DNA of 60,000 bases from Membranipora membranacea (taxonomy: Eukaryota > Bryozoa > Gymnolaemata > Cheilostomatida > Membraniporidae). The notes under the pieces were generated by a model, which had not been told where the DNA came from, did no database searches, and saw only the letters and a list, made by a program, of their open reading frames with translations. How positions within the stretch are numbered: position 1 is the stretch's first letter; each line of letters starts with the position of its first letter. Below, one piece after another: positions 1-11,325 of this stretch. The position numbers and the translations under genes were made by a program. The stretch lies in assembly GCA_914767715.1 (NCBI GenBank), contig OU612075.1, positions 436,001-496,000 on the forward strand. Direction: 5' to 3'.

Positions 1-3000
1 ATGATAGCCCAGATATGGTAAAGTATTTTGAAACTTTGGCTATGTCTTCATATTTTCTGATCGGGAGTTTGGGAGAAACAAAGCTTTCTTATATGGCTAT
101 AAAGGAGCTGCAGGGTTGGTTTGATGACAAGGCTATAAATGGGTTCAAAATTGACGGCCTTGCTGACGGAGCTGGTAACATTCCCACAGGCAATATCCTG
201 AGTAACCAAAACACGTTTATTGTCACACCAAAACAGCTGGCTGAAAGGTACCAGCATATTCTTGACAATCCAAATTCTAAAGAGGCGATAAGAGGTGATC
301 TCACTTCCATGCTGACTTACACAAAGTCATTATACTCGCACCAAAGCAAACAGAGTGCTCTACAATCAGAACAGAAAAGCCTTCTGCTAGCATTGAATGA
401 TCTGATAGCACCAATGGTACTTAATCAGGCTAGACAGGATATAAACATGAAAATGCTGCATAGTGATGCAAAGAAATTCAATTTTCTTCCTGATTACAAT
501 CTAAGTTCAAAAGGATTTTGTGTGGATGTAAAAAGGGAGCTCTACAGGTTCCCATCGATACTGCTGCTAGACATATGTATAGTTAGTCAATGCACTAAGC
601 AGTCATCATGGGCATCTCTAGAAGCACTCTCACAAAGCATTAAAATTTCACCAGATCTTTTCGACACATTGAGGTTGTTACTAGCTATTGCCACATATAT
701 ACGCCTATCAGCTTATCTACGCCACAATTCCCATGATGACCGGGTGTCTCTGTCACCAATGATAACACAATTAAAAAATGTGTCAAGAATTACTCAGAGC
801 TCAGCACGATGGTTTTTACCATGTCATTTGTTTACTCTTATGTGCACCGAAATGATTCCTCTGAAAGATTATTTGGGTAATAAAAATTTGAAGCTTCAGG
901 ATCTGATTACTTTCAAAAGAGAATCAGATCCCTGGTGGATAACAGTCACCACGCTATATTACAGTGGTAAATATGCACAAGCTCTTCGTGAACTCATACA
1001 GAGATATCCCGGGATAATTGACAACCCCGTAGAGTCAGCTATCAAGTTAGACTCAGAAGTGAAGCACAACACATACGAAACTCTGCATATAATATCAGAG
1101 ACTCTTTTATGGTGTAGTGAATTCAGAGCTGCACTGCAGTTATATAAATACAGGACTGATAATAAAATCAGGGATAGCAGACTTAGAATAGCAGAGTGTC
1201 ACATGAGGCTAGGTGATGATAAAACAGCTTTAGAGATACTGAACAGTATCAGGGATAATTCATCAGAAAAATACTATACACTAGGATATGTGCATTTAGA
1301 ATTGGAGAAGTATGAAGATGCTGAAAAATATTTTTTACAAGAGATACTGAACAGTATCAGGGATAAATCATCAGAAAAATACTATACACTAGGATATGTG
1401 CATTTAGAATTGGAGAAGTATGAAGATGCTGAAAAATATTTTTTACAAGCCTTACAGCTATACTATGATGCCATAGCAGCTGTAATTGATATAGATTATT
1501 ACGGCAATCCACTCACTACAGACAGTGAGATACAACACAAAGTAAATCTGTTAGGTGCAAAATCCCCGGAGCAGAGGCTCAGTATGATAACTGAAATCTC
1601 ACCCAGTGTCATCGCATCAATAACACAGTTGGCTGTTATTTATGATAAGCAAAAACAGTACACAAGAGCTCAGTCTTACTATAAGAAAGCATTACAGTTT
1701 ATAAACCAGCTGTTTGGGGAGGGCGCTGCTGTTCACCATGAGGCAGTCACACTGAATAATCTGGGAGTTAATCACAGTGTCATGAAACAATACGGAGAAG
1801 CAGAGCAATGTTACAATAAGGCCTTAGTCATATATAGAGAGATAGCTCAGGGTACTGATAGTATAGATATAGCTAATACACTGTATAATCTCGGAAATTA
1901 TCACAGAGACATGAAACAATACAGGGAAGCAGAGCAATGTTACAATGAGGCCTTAGTCATATATAGAGAGATAGCTCAGGGTACTGATAGTATAGATATA
2001 GCTAAAACACTGAATAATCTCGGAGGTAATCACGGAGACATGAAACAATACAGGGAAGCAGATCGATGTTTCAATGATGCCTTAGTCATATATAGAGAGA
2101 TAGCTCAGGGTGCTGATAGTGTATATATTGCTAAAACACTGACTAATCTCGGAGTTAATCACAGAGACATGAAACAATACAGGGAAGCAGAGCAATGTTA
2201 CAATGATGCCTTAGTCATATATAGAGAGATAGCTCAGGGTGCTGATAGTGTATATATTGCTGAAACACTGACTAATCTCGGAGTTAATCACAGAGAAAAG
2301 AAACAATACAGCGAAGCAGAGCAATGTTACAATGAGGCCTTAGTCATATATAGAGAGATTGCTCAGGGTACTGATAGTATAGATATAGCTAGAACACTGA
2401 ATAATGTCGGAAATAATCACGGAGACATGAAACAATACAAAGAAGCAGAGCAATGTTACAATGATGCCTTAGTCATATATAGAGAGATAGCTCAGGGTGC
2501 TGATAGTATAGATAAAGCTAATACACTGTATAATCTCGGAAATAATCACAATGAAATGAAACAATACAGCGAAGCAGAGCAATGTTACAATGAGGCCTTA
2601 GTCATATATAGAGAGATAGCTCAGGGTACTGATAGTATAGATATAGCTAAAACACTGAATAATCTCGGAAATAATCACAGAGACATGAAACAATACAGGG
2701 AAGCAGAGCAATGTTACAATGATGCCTTAGTAATATGTAGGGAGATAGCTCAGGGTGCTGATAGTGTATATATTGCTAAAACACTGTATAATCTCGGAAA
2801 TAATCACAATGAAATGAAACAATACAGAGAAGCAGAGCAATGTTACAATGAGGCCTTAGTCATATTTAGAGATATAGCTCAGGGTACTGATAGTATAGAT
2901 ATAGCTAATACACTGAATAATCTCGGAGTTAATCACGGACACATGAAACATCACAGGGAGGCAGAGCAATGTTACAATGAGGCCTTAGTCATATTTAGAG

Positions 3001-3350
3001 AGATAGCTCATAGTACTGATAGTATAGATGTAGCTAAAACACTGAATGATCTGGGAGTTAATCACACGGACATGAAACAATACATAGAAGCTGAGCAATG
3101 TTACAATGAGGCCTTAGTCATATATAGAGAGATAGCTCAGGGTGCTGATAGTATAGATGTAGCTGGAACAATCTTTCTCATAGCAATAAATCATCATGAA
3201 GCAGGTGCAGAAGATGAAGCCAGAAAATTGTTTGCAGAAGCTCTGGAGATGTGCATCAGAGTAGATAAGGACAATCCTAGGATAAAACTAATACAAGACT
3301 TTCTTACCTTTCTGAATAAAGAGCAACACCAGGCAGATAACAAAAAATGA
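1..3350 (+). CDS. Nucleotidyltransferase-TPR protein, copy A (5' end outside window)
   Basis: The window opens inside a large exon; position 1 corresponds to 47,290 of copy B, just after the nucleotidyltransferase active-site motif, so that motif lies off the edge. The frame is open from base 3 to a TGA at 3,348-3,350. What is visible is the rest of the nucleotidyltransferase-associated region (about 370 residues), a divergent helical stretch with two identical-looking TPR-like units (1,233-1,448), then eleven 43-residue TPR units starting at 1,781 and every 129 bp to 3,071, and a diverged terminal TPR. Each unit carries the motif YxEAEQCYNEALVIYREIA, like the kinesin-light-chain/nephrocystin-3 type. 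TPR arrays bind proteins; the partner is unknown. No internal stop is present. The C-terminal 20 residues do not match copy B. A possible AATAAA signal lies at 3,584. The TPR call is firm; the function is unknown. Confidence 0.85.
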   Translation, partial: DSPDMVKYFETLAMSSYFLIGSLGETKLSYMAIKELQGWFDDKAINGFKIDGLADGAGNIPTGNILSNQNTFIVTPKQLAERYQHILDNPNSKEAIRGDLTSMLTYTKSLYSHQSKQSALQSEQKSLLLALNDLIAPMVLNQARQDINMKMLHSDAKKFNFLPDYNLSSKGFCVDVKRELYRFPSILLLDICIVSQCTKQSSWASLEALSQSIKISPDLFDTLRLLLAIATYIRLSAYLRHNSHDDRVSLSPMITQLKNVSRITQSSARWFLPCHLFTLMCTEMIPLKDYLGNKNLKLQDLITFKRESDPWWITVTTLYYSGKYAQALRELIQRYPGIIDNPVESAIKLDSEVKHNTYETLHIISETLLWCSEFRAALQLYKYRTDNKIRDSRLRIAECHMRLGDDKTALEILNSIRDNSSEKYYTLGYVHLELEKYEDAEKYFLQEILNSIRDKSSEKYYTLGYVHLELEKYEDAEKYFLQALQLYYDAIAAVIDIDYYGNPLTTDSEIQHKVNLLGAKSPEQRLSMITEISPSVIASITQLAVIYDKQKQYTRAQSYYKKALQFINQLFGEGAAVHHEAVTLNNLGVNHSVMKQYGEAEQCYNKALVIYREIAQGTDSIDIANTLYNLGNYHRDMKQYREAEQCYNEALVIYREIAQGTDSIDIAKTLNNLGGNHGDMKQYREADRCFNDALVIYREIAQGADSVYIAKTLTNLGVNHRDMKQYREAEQCYNDALVIYREIAQGADSVYIAETLTNLGVNHREKKQYSEAEQCYNEALVIYREIAQGTDSIDIARTLNNVGNNHGDMKQYKEAEQCYNDALVIYREIAQGADSIDKANTLYNLGNNHNEMKQYSEAEQCYNEALVIYREIAQGTDSIDIAKTLNNLGNNHRDMKQYREAEQCYNDALVICREIAQGADSVYIAKTLYNLGNNHNEMKQYREAEQCYNEALVIFRDIAQGTDSIDIANTLNNLGVNHGHMKHHREAEQCYNEALVIFREIAHSTDSIDVAKTLNDLGVNHTDMKQYIEAEQCYNEALVIYREIAQGADSIDVAGTIFLIAINHHEAGAEDEARKLFAEALEMCIRVDKDNPRIKLIQDFLTFLNKEQHQADNKK
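1233..1448 (+). repeat. In-frame 108-bp tandem duplication inside copy A of the TPR gene
   Basis: Positions 1,233-1,340 and 1,341-1,448 are nearly identical 36-codon units beginning EILNSIRD and ending KYFLQ. The corresponding stretch of copy B (about 48,523-48,630) has one unit. The period is an exact multiple of three, so the frame is kept and one TPR-like helix pair is added. Confidence 0.9.
1781..3199 (+). repeat. 129-bp coding tandem array, 11 TPR units (copy A)
   Basis: Eleven units start at 1,781, 1,910, 2,039, 2,168, 2,297, 2,426, 2,555, 2,684, 2,813, 2,942 and 3,071, spaced exactly 129 bp (43 codons). Units differ by a few substitutions that recur in several units, such as YNE/YND, GTDSIDIA/GADSVYIA and LGVNH/LGNNH. 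This pattern suggests shuffling among units rather than independent drift. Confidence 0.9.
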
Positions 3351-3397
3351 AAAGACTTATGTTGTGATGAGAGCAATAACTGAAACAAGCTCTAAAT

Positions 3398-3453
3398 GTA
3401 GCCTGGGCAGGCTGCCGGGGGGGGGTGTGGGGGGGCTGGGTGGCCCAGGCTAC
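3398..3453. mobile_element. Short G-rich inverted-repeat element (AGCCTGGGC family)
   Basis: The element begins GTAGCCTGGGC and ends with its exact reverse complement GCCCAGGCTAC. The interior is almost pure G on the plus strand. Copy B keeps only the right half (about 50,795-50,827). A relative with the same ends lies at 59,609-59,685 and a left-end-only relative at 30,049. Confidence 0.6.
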
Positions 3454-5368
3454 TCTAAATGTCTGAAAAACATTATTGATTGCCATGCAATCAATATCAT
3501 TATATTATCATTTTATTAAAAACCTGTTTCTCATTCATTTGTCTTAACCTCAGTTCAGAAGATGATAAATCAGCGAAGTGCTAAATAAAGTGGCATAAAA
3601 CACTATAATTGAGTAATACATGTCAGAATCAGCTCTTCTGGGAATTCCATTTGCTAATTTTATGCCTTAAATTGCTTGGGGAGGAGCTTACAGCACCCCT
3701 CCTGGTGATGCTTCAGAATAGCTTCTGACTTTTGCCTCCCCCACCATTTTTTCTAAACTATGGCCCTGAGATGATAAATCAGCCGAAGTGCTGAGAGGAA
3801 ACCCTCATATACATATTACACATTACTTCCCTTCCCAAAATTACACCAATACAATTTACACACATTAATCACACTATATGATAATATCCACTAATGCGGA
3901 GAGCAGCAAATAGATGTACATTCCGATAGGTGTGTAATAAGACTCATGGGAATTAATATTTTTTCCCACATATTATCATCTCATCAAACAATTGACCACA
4001 CTGTATTTTTATAACATGTTGATGTAATATCACTATGAAATCATCGAGCTAACAAATAGCACAACACAAACTTTCTAGTTGAAGTGATTGTATATTCTAT
4101 GTCACTGACCTGCCTGTCATCAAACCAGCCACGTAAAGAAAGCTCCTGAATTAGGGGGGGGGGGGTGTATATTTATAGTAGAATCCATTGCAACTTTTAT
4201 GACTAGGTCTGGTTTCTTCTCTCCAACAATGTTTCGTATCACTTACAGAGTTTTCTTAATCATCCCATCTCTACTGCTTTTAACCATAATTCCTGATATC
4301 AAGTTTTCGATTTTTGGACAACCGCTCCTTTAGTATGTGAGTGTGGTAATCGTCTATGAGTTTCTGGGTGCTGTAGTTGCCAACCAGTTTGTGCATAAAT
4401 TGTTGACATTTTTTTATAATTGTAGAAATGTGTGGTTATCATTTGTAATATAATCTATTGTACTGATCCGAAAAAATTATAGCTGGAGCCATTTATAATG
4501 AATATATTATTTTTTATGTTTGATCACAATTATATATTTCTGTAAATTTAGTATGATTAATCAGTTGGTTGTAATGTATAAGCCTACTAGATAAACAAAG
4601 TTTGCAGTCAATTTCTTTTTCTAGAATTTGCTTATTTTTCTTTTTTCGATTGTGGTGTAATTAAATAAACCTCAATATAATAAAACCTCAATATAAAAAA
4701 AACATTGGCAGTAGAATGTCACATCATTGCCCATATTATAGCCTACAGTTTATAGACCAGGCATAGTCCGAAAAATATTTAATCCTCAAACTTGAGTTGT
4801 ATAGGTCTTTTTTATTTTGTTGCCGGCTTACAAAGCTCACAAAAACGTCTGAGATGATGATGCAGACTAGCTGAGATAATATCTCAGACTCAAGTCAAAG
4901 TAAAGTTGAGTCAGGTCATTGCTTTTTTCTCTTGGGCTGTGACAAGTCATTTCATTGAGTCAGGGTCAGGTCAGTCAAAATCATAAATTCAAGTCAGCCG
5001 TCCATGACTGCTAAGTAAAAGTCCTATGTAATATCTAATTACCGTTGTATGACACAATGGTTTGCCCTCTTAACTTTGGTTACTGGTTTCCAATACAGAT
5101 AGGTCTTCTCACTCTGACTATGTGGCAACATTTAACATTGTCTACCAGTGATCAAGAACTACACCCCCGAGGTCTCAATAGAACAAAATAAGAAGTTCGA
5201 TTACTGATGATGTTTCAGGGATATGATAAAACAACCCATGAAGTAAGTATCTGTTGCTCTATTCCGAGGATTTGGGTTTCAAAATAATAAATATGAATGC
5301 TCCCTGATCGTGAAGGATAAGAGAGGTAAAGGTTGATAGCTCCTAACTTTTTGTCTTCTAATCGTTCA

Positions 5369-5410
5369 GCAGAGCAGGGAGGGTGGGATCCCACCCTCCC
5401 TGAGCAGAGC
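5369..5410. mobile_element. 28-bp perfect palindrome flanked by a 7-bp duplication
   Basis: A perfect 28-bp palindrome centred on GGGATCCC is flanked on both sides by AGCAGAG. Copy B at about 52,560 has a single GGCAGAG and no palindrome. This looks like a minimal insertion with target-site duplication, or the remnant of a foldback element. The CAGGG end resembles hAT-type termini, but that is only a hint. Confidence 0.55.
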
Positions 5411-6032
5411 TACAGCATTTAATTTTGAGTCGAATAGTAGTGTAGCATTGCCATCTATTGTACTAAACATATAAAGTGTTTTACTGTAGGTGGCCCGAAT
5501 ACACAAAAAAGGTAATGTAGGCCACTCTCCTCAAACTCCAATCTGCTGCTGTGTTGTCGGACTGTCCAAACATTTATTAATGACATAGAGAGCGCTAATC
5601 ATTGACACAACTTGTCTTATGAATGAGCTAATAATAATAAGGGAAGCTTTTATGCCGAGTTCAGTAGTTGCCTTGTCATACACAGTGAGGAGACAACTTC
5701 TGTGATCAGTAAATAGAATAGTTAATATCGTACTAAGGATACTTGTTGACTGAAACTGTAGCGCATTGCCATATGAGACACCCCCTACAGCAGCTTACAC
5801 TCTCACCATCAAGAGGTCGCTTATCAGGATAGGGATTTTTATGTGACTAATTCGGGAAAGGATTTTGTTGATTCAATTTCTAGGCAATGCATTTACTTGT
5901 CGACTTGCGCTCACTACACAATCATTTATTGTAGATTGTTGGAGATATCACAGCGATTTCGAATTATTCGATCATGTTATATTACCAAAAATGAAGTTCA
6001 ATTTTTGCTTTTCAAAAATGAAAGCTTCAACA

Positions 6033-6300
6033 TTGTAATTAAAGTTTTAAGGCCCAAAGATACAAAGGTAATTAATCAGGCCTGTTCACGCACCTGAAAT
6101 TCCTTCCTCCATTTCTTGAGGCTTGCTGACCAACTAGACCATGTGAGCAGCTTAGTTACCTACATTTCATGTTAGTTATTAAGCTGATGATGAAAATGGA
6201 ATGAAATGAAGCAGATTTAACTTATGGAATATATTTATATTTCTATATCTAAAGACAAACCAGTACAAGCACCAAAACTAGATACATCTTAGTCTACACT
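6033..6300. repeat. Flanking repeat, left copy (A1)
   Basis: This stretch of about 270 bp matches 23,070-23,363 in the same orientation and 53,175-53,450. The A1 and A2 copies bracket the 17-kb segment that is missing from the second duplicate. No coding potential was recognised. Confidence 0.8.
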
Positions 6301-7068
6301 AATGTAGCATCAGTGGTGTGGTCCTTGAAACCATATTAATAGAAGTATCAAGTCCACTTCCTTGTATTTATTTATAATTACCCTTATATATCAAGTGCTA
6401 TAAAGAAGCAGGGAAAGGCTCGAGCTCCCTCTTCCTGTTCCTTGTCAAGTGTACATGTTTAATTTGACCGCAATAATTGATCACAGGGCGTATCGAGATA
6501 AAATTGGATTCATTCATTCATTCATTCATTTGCCTGCATTCCATACTGCGTGCCTAGTGGAGCGGGAGTCTGAATGCTTGAAAACAGATCAAACTTGATC
6601 TAAGGCGCATCATGCATTGTGCATGATCAAGACAGAGACAGTTAAAACACTTGAATTTATTCATTCACCATGCACAGTTTTCCTCATTCTTTAGTTGTAA
6701 TGCATCATTCTACCAACTGGCCGAACATTATAAGTTCGTTGAATTGTCACAACAACTCTATAAGCCTCATAGCTAAACTATCCGATTGCAATCATCATCA
6801 TCATACATGCCAATCATCTTTGTCATTGTTAACTAACAAACTGCTCTGCTGAGGTCCGCTATATACACTGCTTGCAAGAATGGTAGCCATCGACTCTGAT
6901 GAAAACATCTAGGCCTTATCAAATGTAAGCTGTAGTAATTAGTAGATACTTTTTATCATAACAATAATATGCAATGTGATACTACGTGAGTATGCCAAAA
7001 AGCTTTAGCGTTGTGTCTGCAGCGCTCTGTCAAAGCAAGCTCGGAGGTCTTTGTAATTTACAGTGACA
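6301..7068. other. No gene seen
   Basis: This is AT-rich unique-looking DNA with a short (CATT)n run near 6,508-6,530. I see no exon, RNA gene or clear repeat. Confidence 0.5.
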
Positions 7069-8102
7069 ATGGCAGAAGGTGCTAGCAAATCGCGTAAGTA
7101 ACTAATGCAATCACATTGATGACTGTGTTCAACAGTCCCTTGTACTGATCATAATTGGCTGGCTACATTTTCTGCATACTGCTTTATTGTTAGATTGATT
7201 TTTTAGATTGTCTTTGAGAAAGTTGTGTGATGGTGTTTAGCACTTTATGTGAATACATTATCTATAAAGCCTGTATGATGACAGACAGAGTTTTTGCAAC
7301 GACATATTTGCAACAGAGGCATTGGCATGCACCTTCCCATGATAAGGATTTTATCGATTACACAATAAAGAGCTCTTATAACCTGCAAGGGACTGGGGTA
7401 CTTTAACAACCGCCACCATTGTTGGCCTCTCGCCTCCTCTCGCCTCCTCTTGCCTTCTCTACTACTACTATCAGGTTGCGTACATCATTAATACCCAACC
7501 TTATTTCAGGGTCGACCATCTTTTTTGGGCAGCGTACAAATCGGACAAATTGTGATACAGTCTGTAGAGAATATGATGTCACAATCATGATGATTACTGA
7601 AAGTAGTGTACACCTTGTAGACTTCCTTGTTGGTTCCATTTTGCAGAATGGGTGAATATGTTTCTGGATTTATGTGATGCACTGAGAGAAATCCCAGAGA
7701 CAACAATACCAGTTTTATATACCAGAGTCCAGAACACCTGGCGTGAAAACAACAAGAGAAGATAACCCTCTCAATGCTTGATGAGTTATTATAATATACC
7801 GATACTCTGATGTCTCCTTTGATGAGATTTCTGAGTTGAGAGCAGTGGTGGGGCGGGTGTGGTCCAACATCAGGTGAACTTGAATTTGATGCAGTTTGTC
7901 CGTCAGAGAGAGAGAGGGGGGAGAAGAAATGTTTGAAAAAAAATTTTTTAATTATTTATTGGTAATGCAAAAGGAAAAACAAGAAATACTAGCTAATATG
8001 ATACTAGCCTGGTTAGAAGTTTGACATTAGTCAATTGAATTTTTTCAGGGTGGTTCAGTTAGAGTGCCAAGCAGTTGGACTGGCTGTGTGGGACTCTGTG
8101 TG

Positions 8103-8127
8103 GGGTCGGGTCGGGTCGGGTCGGGTC
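8103..8127. repeat. (GGGTC)n short microsatellite
   Basis: About five GGGTC units lie in otherwise featureless DNA between the amidase fragment at 7,647 and the retroelement. Confidence 0.7.
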
Positions 8128-8540
8128 CCAGTAACTGGCTCTATTGGTTTGTTACACTTTTTTTGCAATATAGTTGTGATTATGCTTAGATTTAATTGGT
8201 TTTTTTTTCACACTTCTTTTGTGGCCGTTGTGCAGATTTTAACAATTCAATGCCCCCAAAAACCTAAAATACGGACTGCAAAATCTTTTCACATTATTAT
8301 CACATAATATGTGTGGTTTGTTGTCATTGAATCCTGCATTTGAGTTGCTAGCTACGCACAAACAACATATAGCCCAAATGGTCAGCATTTCAAAGAAAGA
8401 AACAACAACACACACAACCCGTTCTTTGGCTACTTAGTTCAATCGAAAATGCAAAAACAGTTAATTGTTATGACACCGAACACTGAAACATTATTCTTGA
8501 ATAGGTTTGGAGCCCACAGTTGATCACATAGGACCAATGG

Positions 8541-10336
8541 CTAGCACAGTATGATGTGGTCTGTTTGAATTGTAAAGTCCCACAGGATCTTTGCTTTCTC
8601 ATTTTCTGTCACGCTCTCTGCCTGATGTTCAAAGCAGTTTCTCCTGTGTTCTAGTTGATATCTCTTGCACAAATTCCAATGAGTCAGTTGTGCCACCTTG
8701 TCATGGCGTTTCTTATACTCTGTCTGTGCTATTTTTGAACACTCACTGAGTACATGAAACACGGTCTCTTCTCGTTCATTACACATTCTACACAGTGCTG
8801 TACCTCCTCGTTTCTCTATATGTACTTTCTTCCATCGTGTTGGTAAAGCCTGATCCTGTACAGCCATGAGTAGTCCTTCTGTTTCTTTCTTCATGTAGCC
8901 ATTCTTTATCCACTTGTACGTTTTCTTGGTGTCTGTACGATCTGCTATCTTTGTGTACTGTCCATGTAATGCTTTGTTCTTCCATTCCTGTTGTTTCTCC
9001 TCCATCTTGCGGTCTTTATACTCTCGTTTGGTTTCTTTCTTCTCAAAACTCTTGAGGTATCTGTTGAGTCCTTTGTCTTCATGTTTTACGCAATCCGATA
9101 GTCCGTGTTCCTCTGTCCTGATAGTTTCTTCCACTGCTCTCAATCCTCTTCCTCCTTCATTTCTTGCCAAATACTGCCTTGCCACATAAGCTCTCGGGTG
9201 TAGCGCTCTGTTTATAGTCATCAGTTTTCTGGTTTTTCTGTCCATAACCTCAAGCTCCTCCTTTGTCCAGTCAAGTATTCCGCCAGAGTATCTGAGGACA
9301 GCAATCGCTCATGTGTTTACTGCTTTGATGACGTTTCCTCCATTAAGCTTTGATTCCAGTAGTAGTCTTAGTCTTCTGTAATACTCTTTCCTTACTTTCT
9401 CCTTCATCTCTTTCATTTTTATGTCGTCAGCTTCCAGCACCCCCAAGTACTTGTAGTCCTGTTCTCCTAAGTCTTTCATCAGCTCTCCATTAGGTAACAA
9501 TATCCCCTCATCCTGTTCACGTTTCCCTCTCTTCATCACCACTGTAGCACACTTCTGTATTCCAAACTTCATTCTTATATCCTGGGTGAAAATTCTGACT
9601 GTTTGTACCAATGACTCCAGTTCTTTTTTGTTTTTGCTGTATAGTTTCAGGTCATCCATGTAGAGGAAGTGGTTTATTTTACCTGACTGAGGTCTGGAAA
9701 GTGTATACCCTTGCTTCGCTTCTCGTAGTATCACACTCAGAGGTATGAGGCCCACGATGAAAAGCAGCGGCGATAATGAGTCACCTTGGAAGATCCCCCT
9801 CTTGATGTTCACATTTGCCAGTGTGCGGCCTCCGCACTCCAAGTTGGTATTCCACTTGCTCATGCTCGTCTCAAGGAATCTCCAAGCTTTCTCATCCACC
9901 CCTACCATTCTCAGTGTCTCAATGATCCATGAGTGCGGTACCAAATCGTACGCTTTCTGGTAGTCAATCCAGCCCATGGCTATACCAATTTTCCTGTTCT
10001 TACAATCCTTCAGTATCACCTTATCCAGCATCAAGTGGTCTTTGGTTCCCTTATACCAAGATCTACACCCCTTCTGTTCTTCTCCGATGAGATCATTATC
10101 CTCCAGGTGACTATAGATCTCTTCAGCCACCATTGAGGTCATCAGCTTCCATACAATAGGTAAGCAGGTTATGGGTCTGTAGTTCCCCGGTGCTGTCCCT
10201 TTGATCTTGTCTTTTTGAATCAGAACAGTCCTTCCGGTTTCATCCAGCTTGGTGTCTGTGCTGTCTCCAGGCATTCATTCAGGTATATAACAAGCTTTCT
10301 GGTCAGATTTTTGATCCAGAATCCCTGTTTCTGTCA
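8541..10336 (-). mobile_element. R2-like non-LTR retrotransposon, truncated and inactive
   Basis: The minus strand encodes a reverse transcriptase followed by a restriction-like endonuclease region. Visible motifs are PGNYRPITCLP, FQGDSLSPLLF, the catalytic box FLYMDDLKL (YMDD, not the FADD of most LINEs), YKYLGV and RKTRKLM...GGRGL. A zinc-knuckle pattern C-x2-C-x8-H-x4-C (CRMC...H...C) is followed by RHDKVAQLTHW and ILWDF, as in R2/R4/NeSL-type elements. The frame is broken by a TGA at about 9,306 where relatives would have Trp, and by a frameshift near 10,235; upstream of that shift the other frame continues back to about 10,330. The 3' end stops before the PD catalytic motif of the endonuclease. 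The 5' end abuts the (ATT)n tract. It lies inside the amidase pseudogene. Confidence 0.85.
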
Positions 10337-10343
10337 CGTTTGC

Positions 10344-10545
<202 letters not shown>

Positions 10546-11265
10546 GATTGCAAAACAAAGGGGTTTTTCAATCACAGCTGATGTTGTATATATGTCTGAA
10601 TGTTTAAATGGCCACAATTTGTCTAGAGGAACAACATTAAAGCGCAGCCGCAGCAGAGTAAATAATTTGATGTTAAAAAAAACAATTGGAACGGTTATCT
10701 TAAATTGGGCTTAAAAAATATCCCCCTCCTCACCCTTGTTATAATATCATATCATAAGCTAATATTCCCTGTGATTTGCTAGCCAATCGTATACTGGTTT
10801 TCTTGAGAGCTTTTATTCAATTGAATCATCAACCTGATCTATGATGATTTTCTCATAAGACTCTCACATTTAATAGATCAACTCAACACCATATCATATT
10901 TTGTTAAGGAGATTTGGATGGTAAGAAGTTTGCCTATGTGACAGAAGGTGTCAGTAATGCTACTCCCGGTGTTAAGTCAACTATAGATGGTGTAGTGGAG
11001 CAGATCAAAGCTGCTGGAGGCGTGGTGGATGAGATCAGAATTCCTGAACATAAGACAGGTGAGCTACTGCGAATCAAGTAAAAAACCATAAACGTATTGA
11101 TATTATTTATATGTTTATGATATAAACAATCTTAGATGCAAAGTTACATTGGATTGTATGTAAATGGCAAAGTGCGAACATTAGGAAATCTTGTTCCTAT
11201 TAAATAAAGGATATTTACTCAACAAGATGAGTGCTGAACAGTGATGAATTTGTTAGCTGCAAAGG

Positions 11266-11325
11266 CCCTCCCTGTCGACATCGGGAAGGGTGGGATATAC
11301 CACCCTCCCACCCTCCCTGCTGGCA
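11266..11325. repeat. G/C-rich imperfect foldback
   Basis: CCCTCCCTG, GGGAAGGGTGGGAT and ACCACCCTCCC form imperfect inverted repeats. The core resembles the 28-bp palindrome at 5,376-5,403, so the two may be related. It lies in an intron of the amidase pseudogene. Confidence 0.4.

Larger units (their letters stand above)
1..6250. repeat. Duplicated block, copy A part 1 (matches 47,290-53,350)
   Basis: Coding and downstream noncoding DNA match copy B nearly base for base over long stretches, with scattered substitutions and small indels. The downstream part (3,480-6,030) contains no gene that I can support. It is flanking DNA matching 50,940-53,170, with a 12-G run at 4,154 and two small inverted-repeat insertions described separately. 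Confidence 0.9.
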
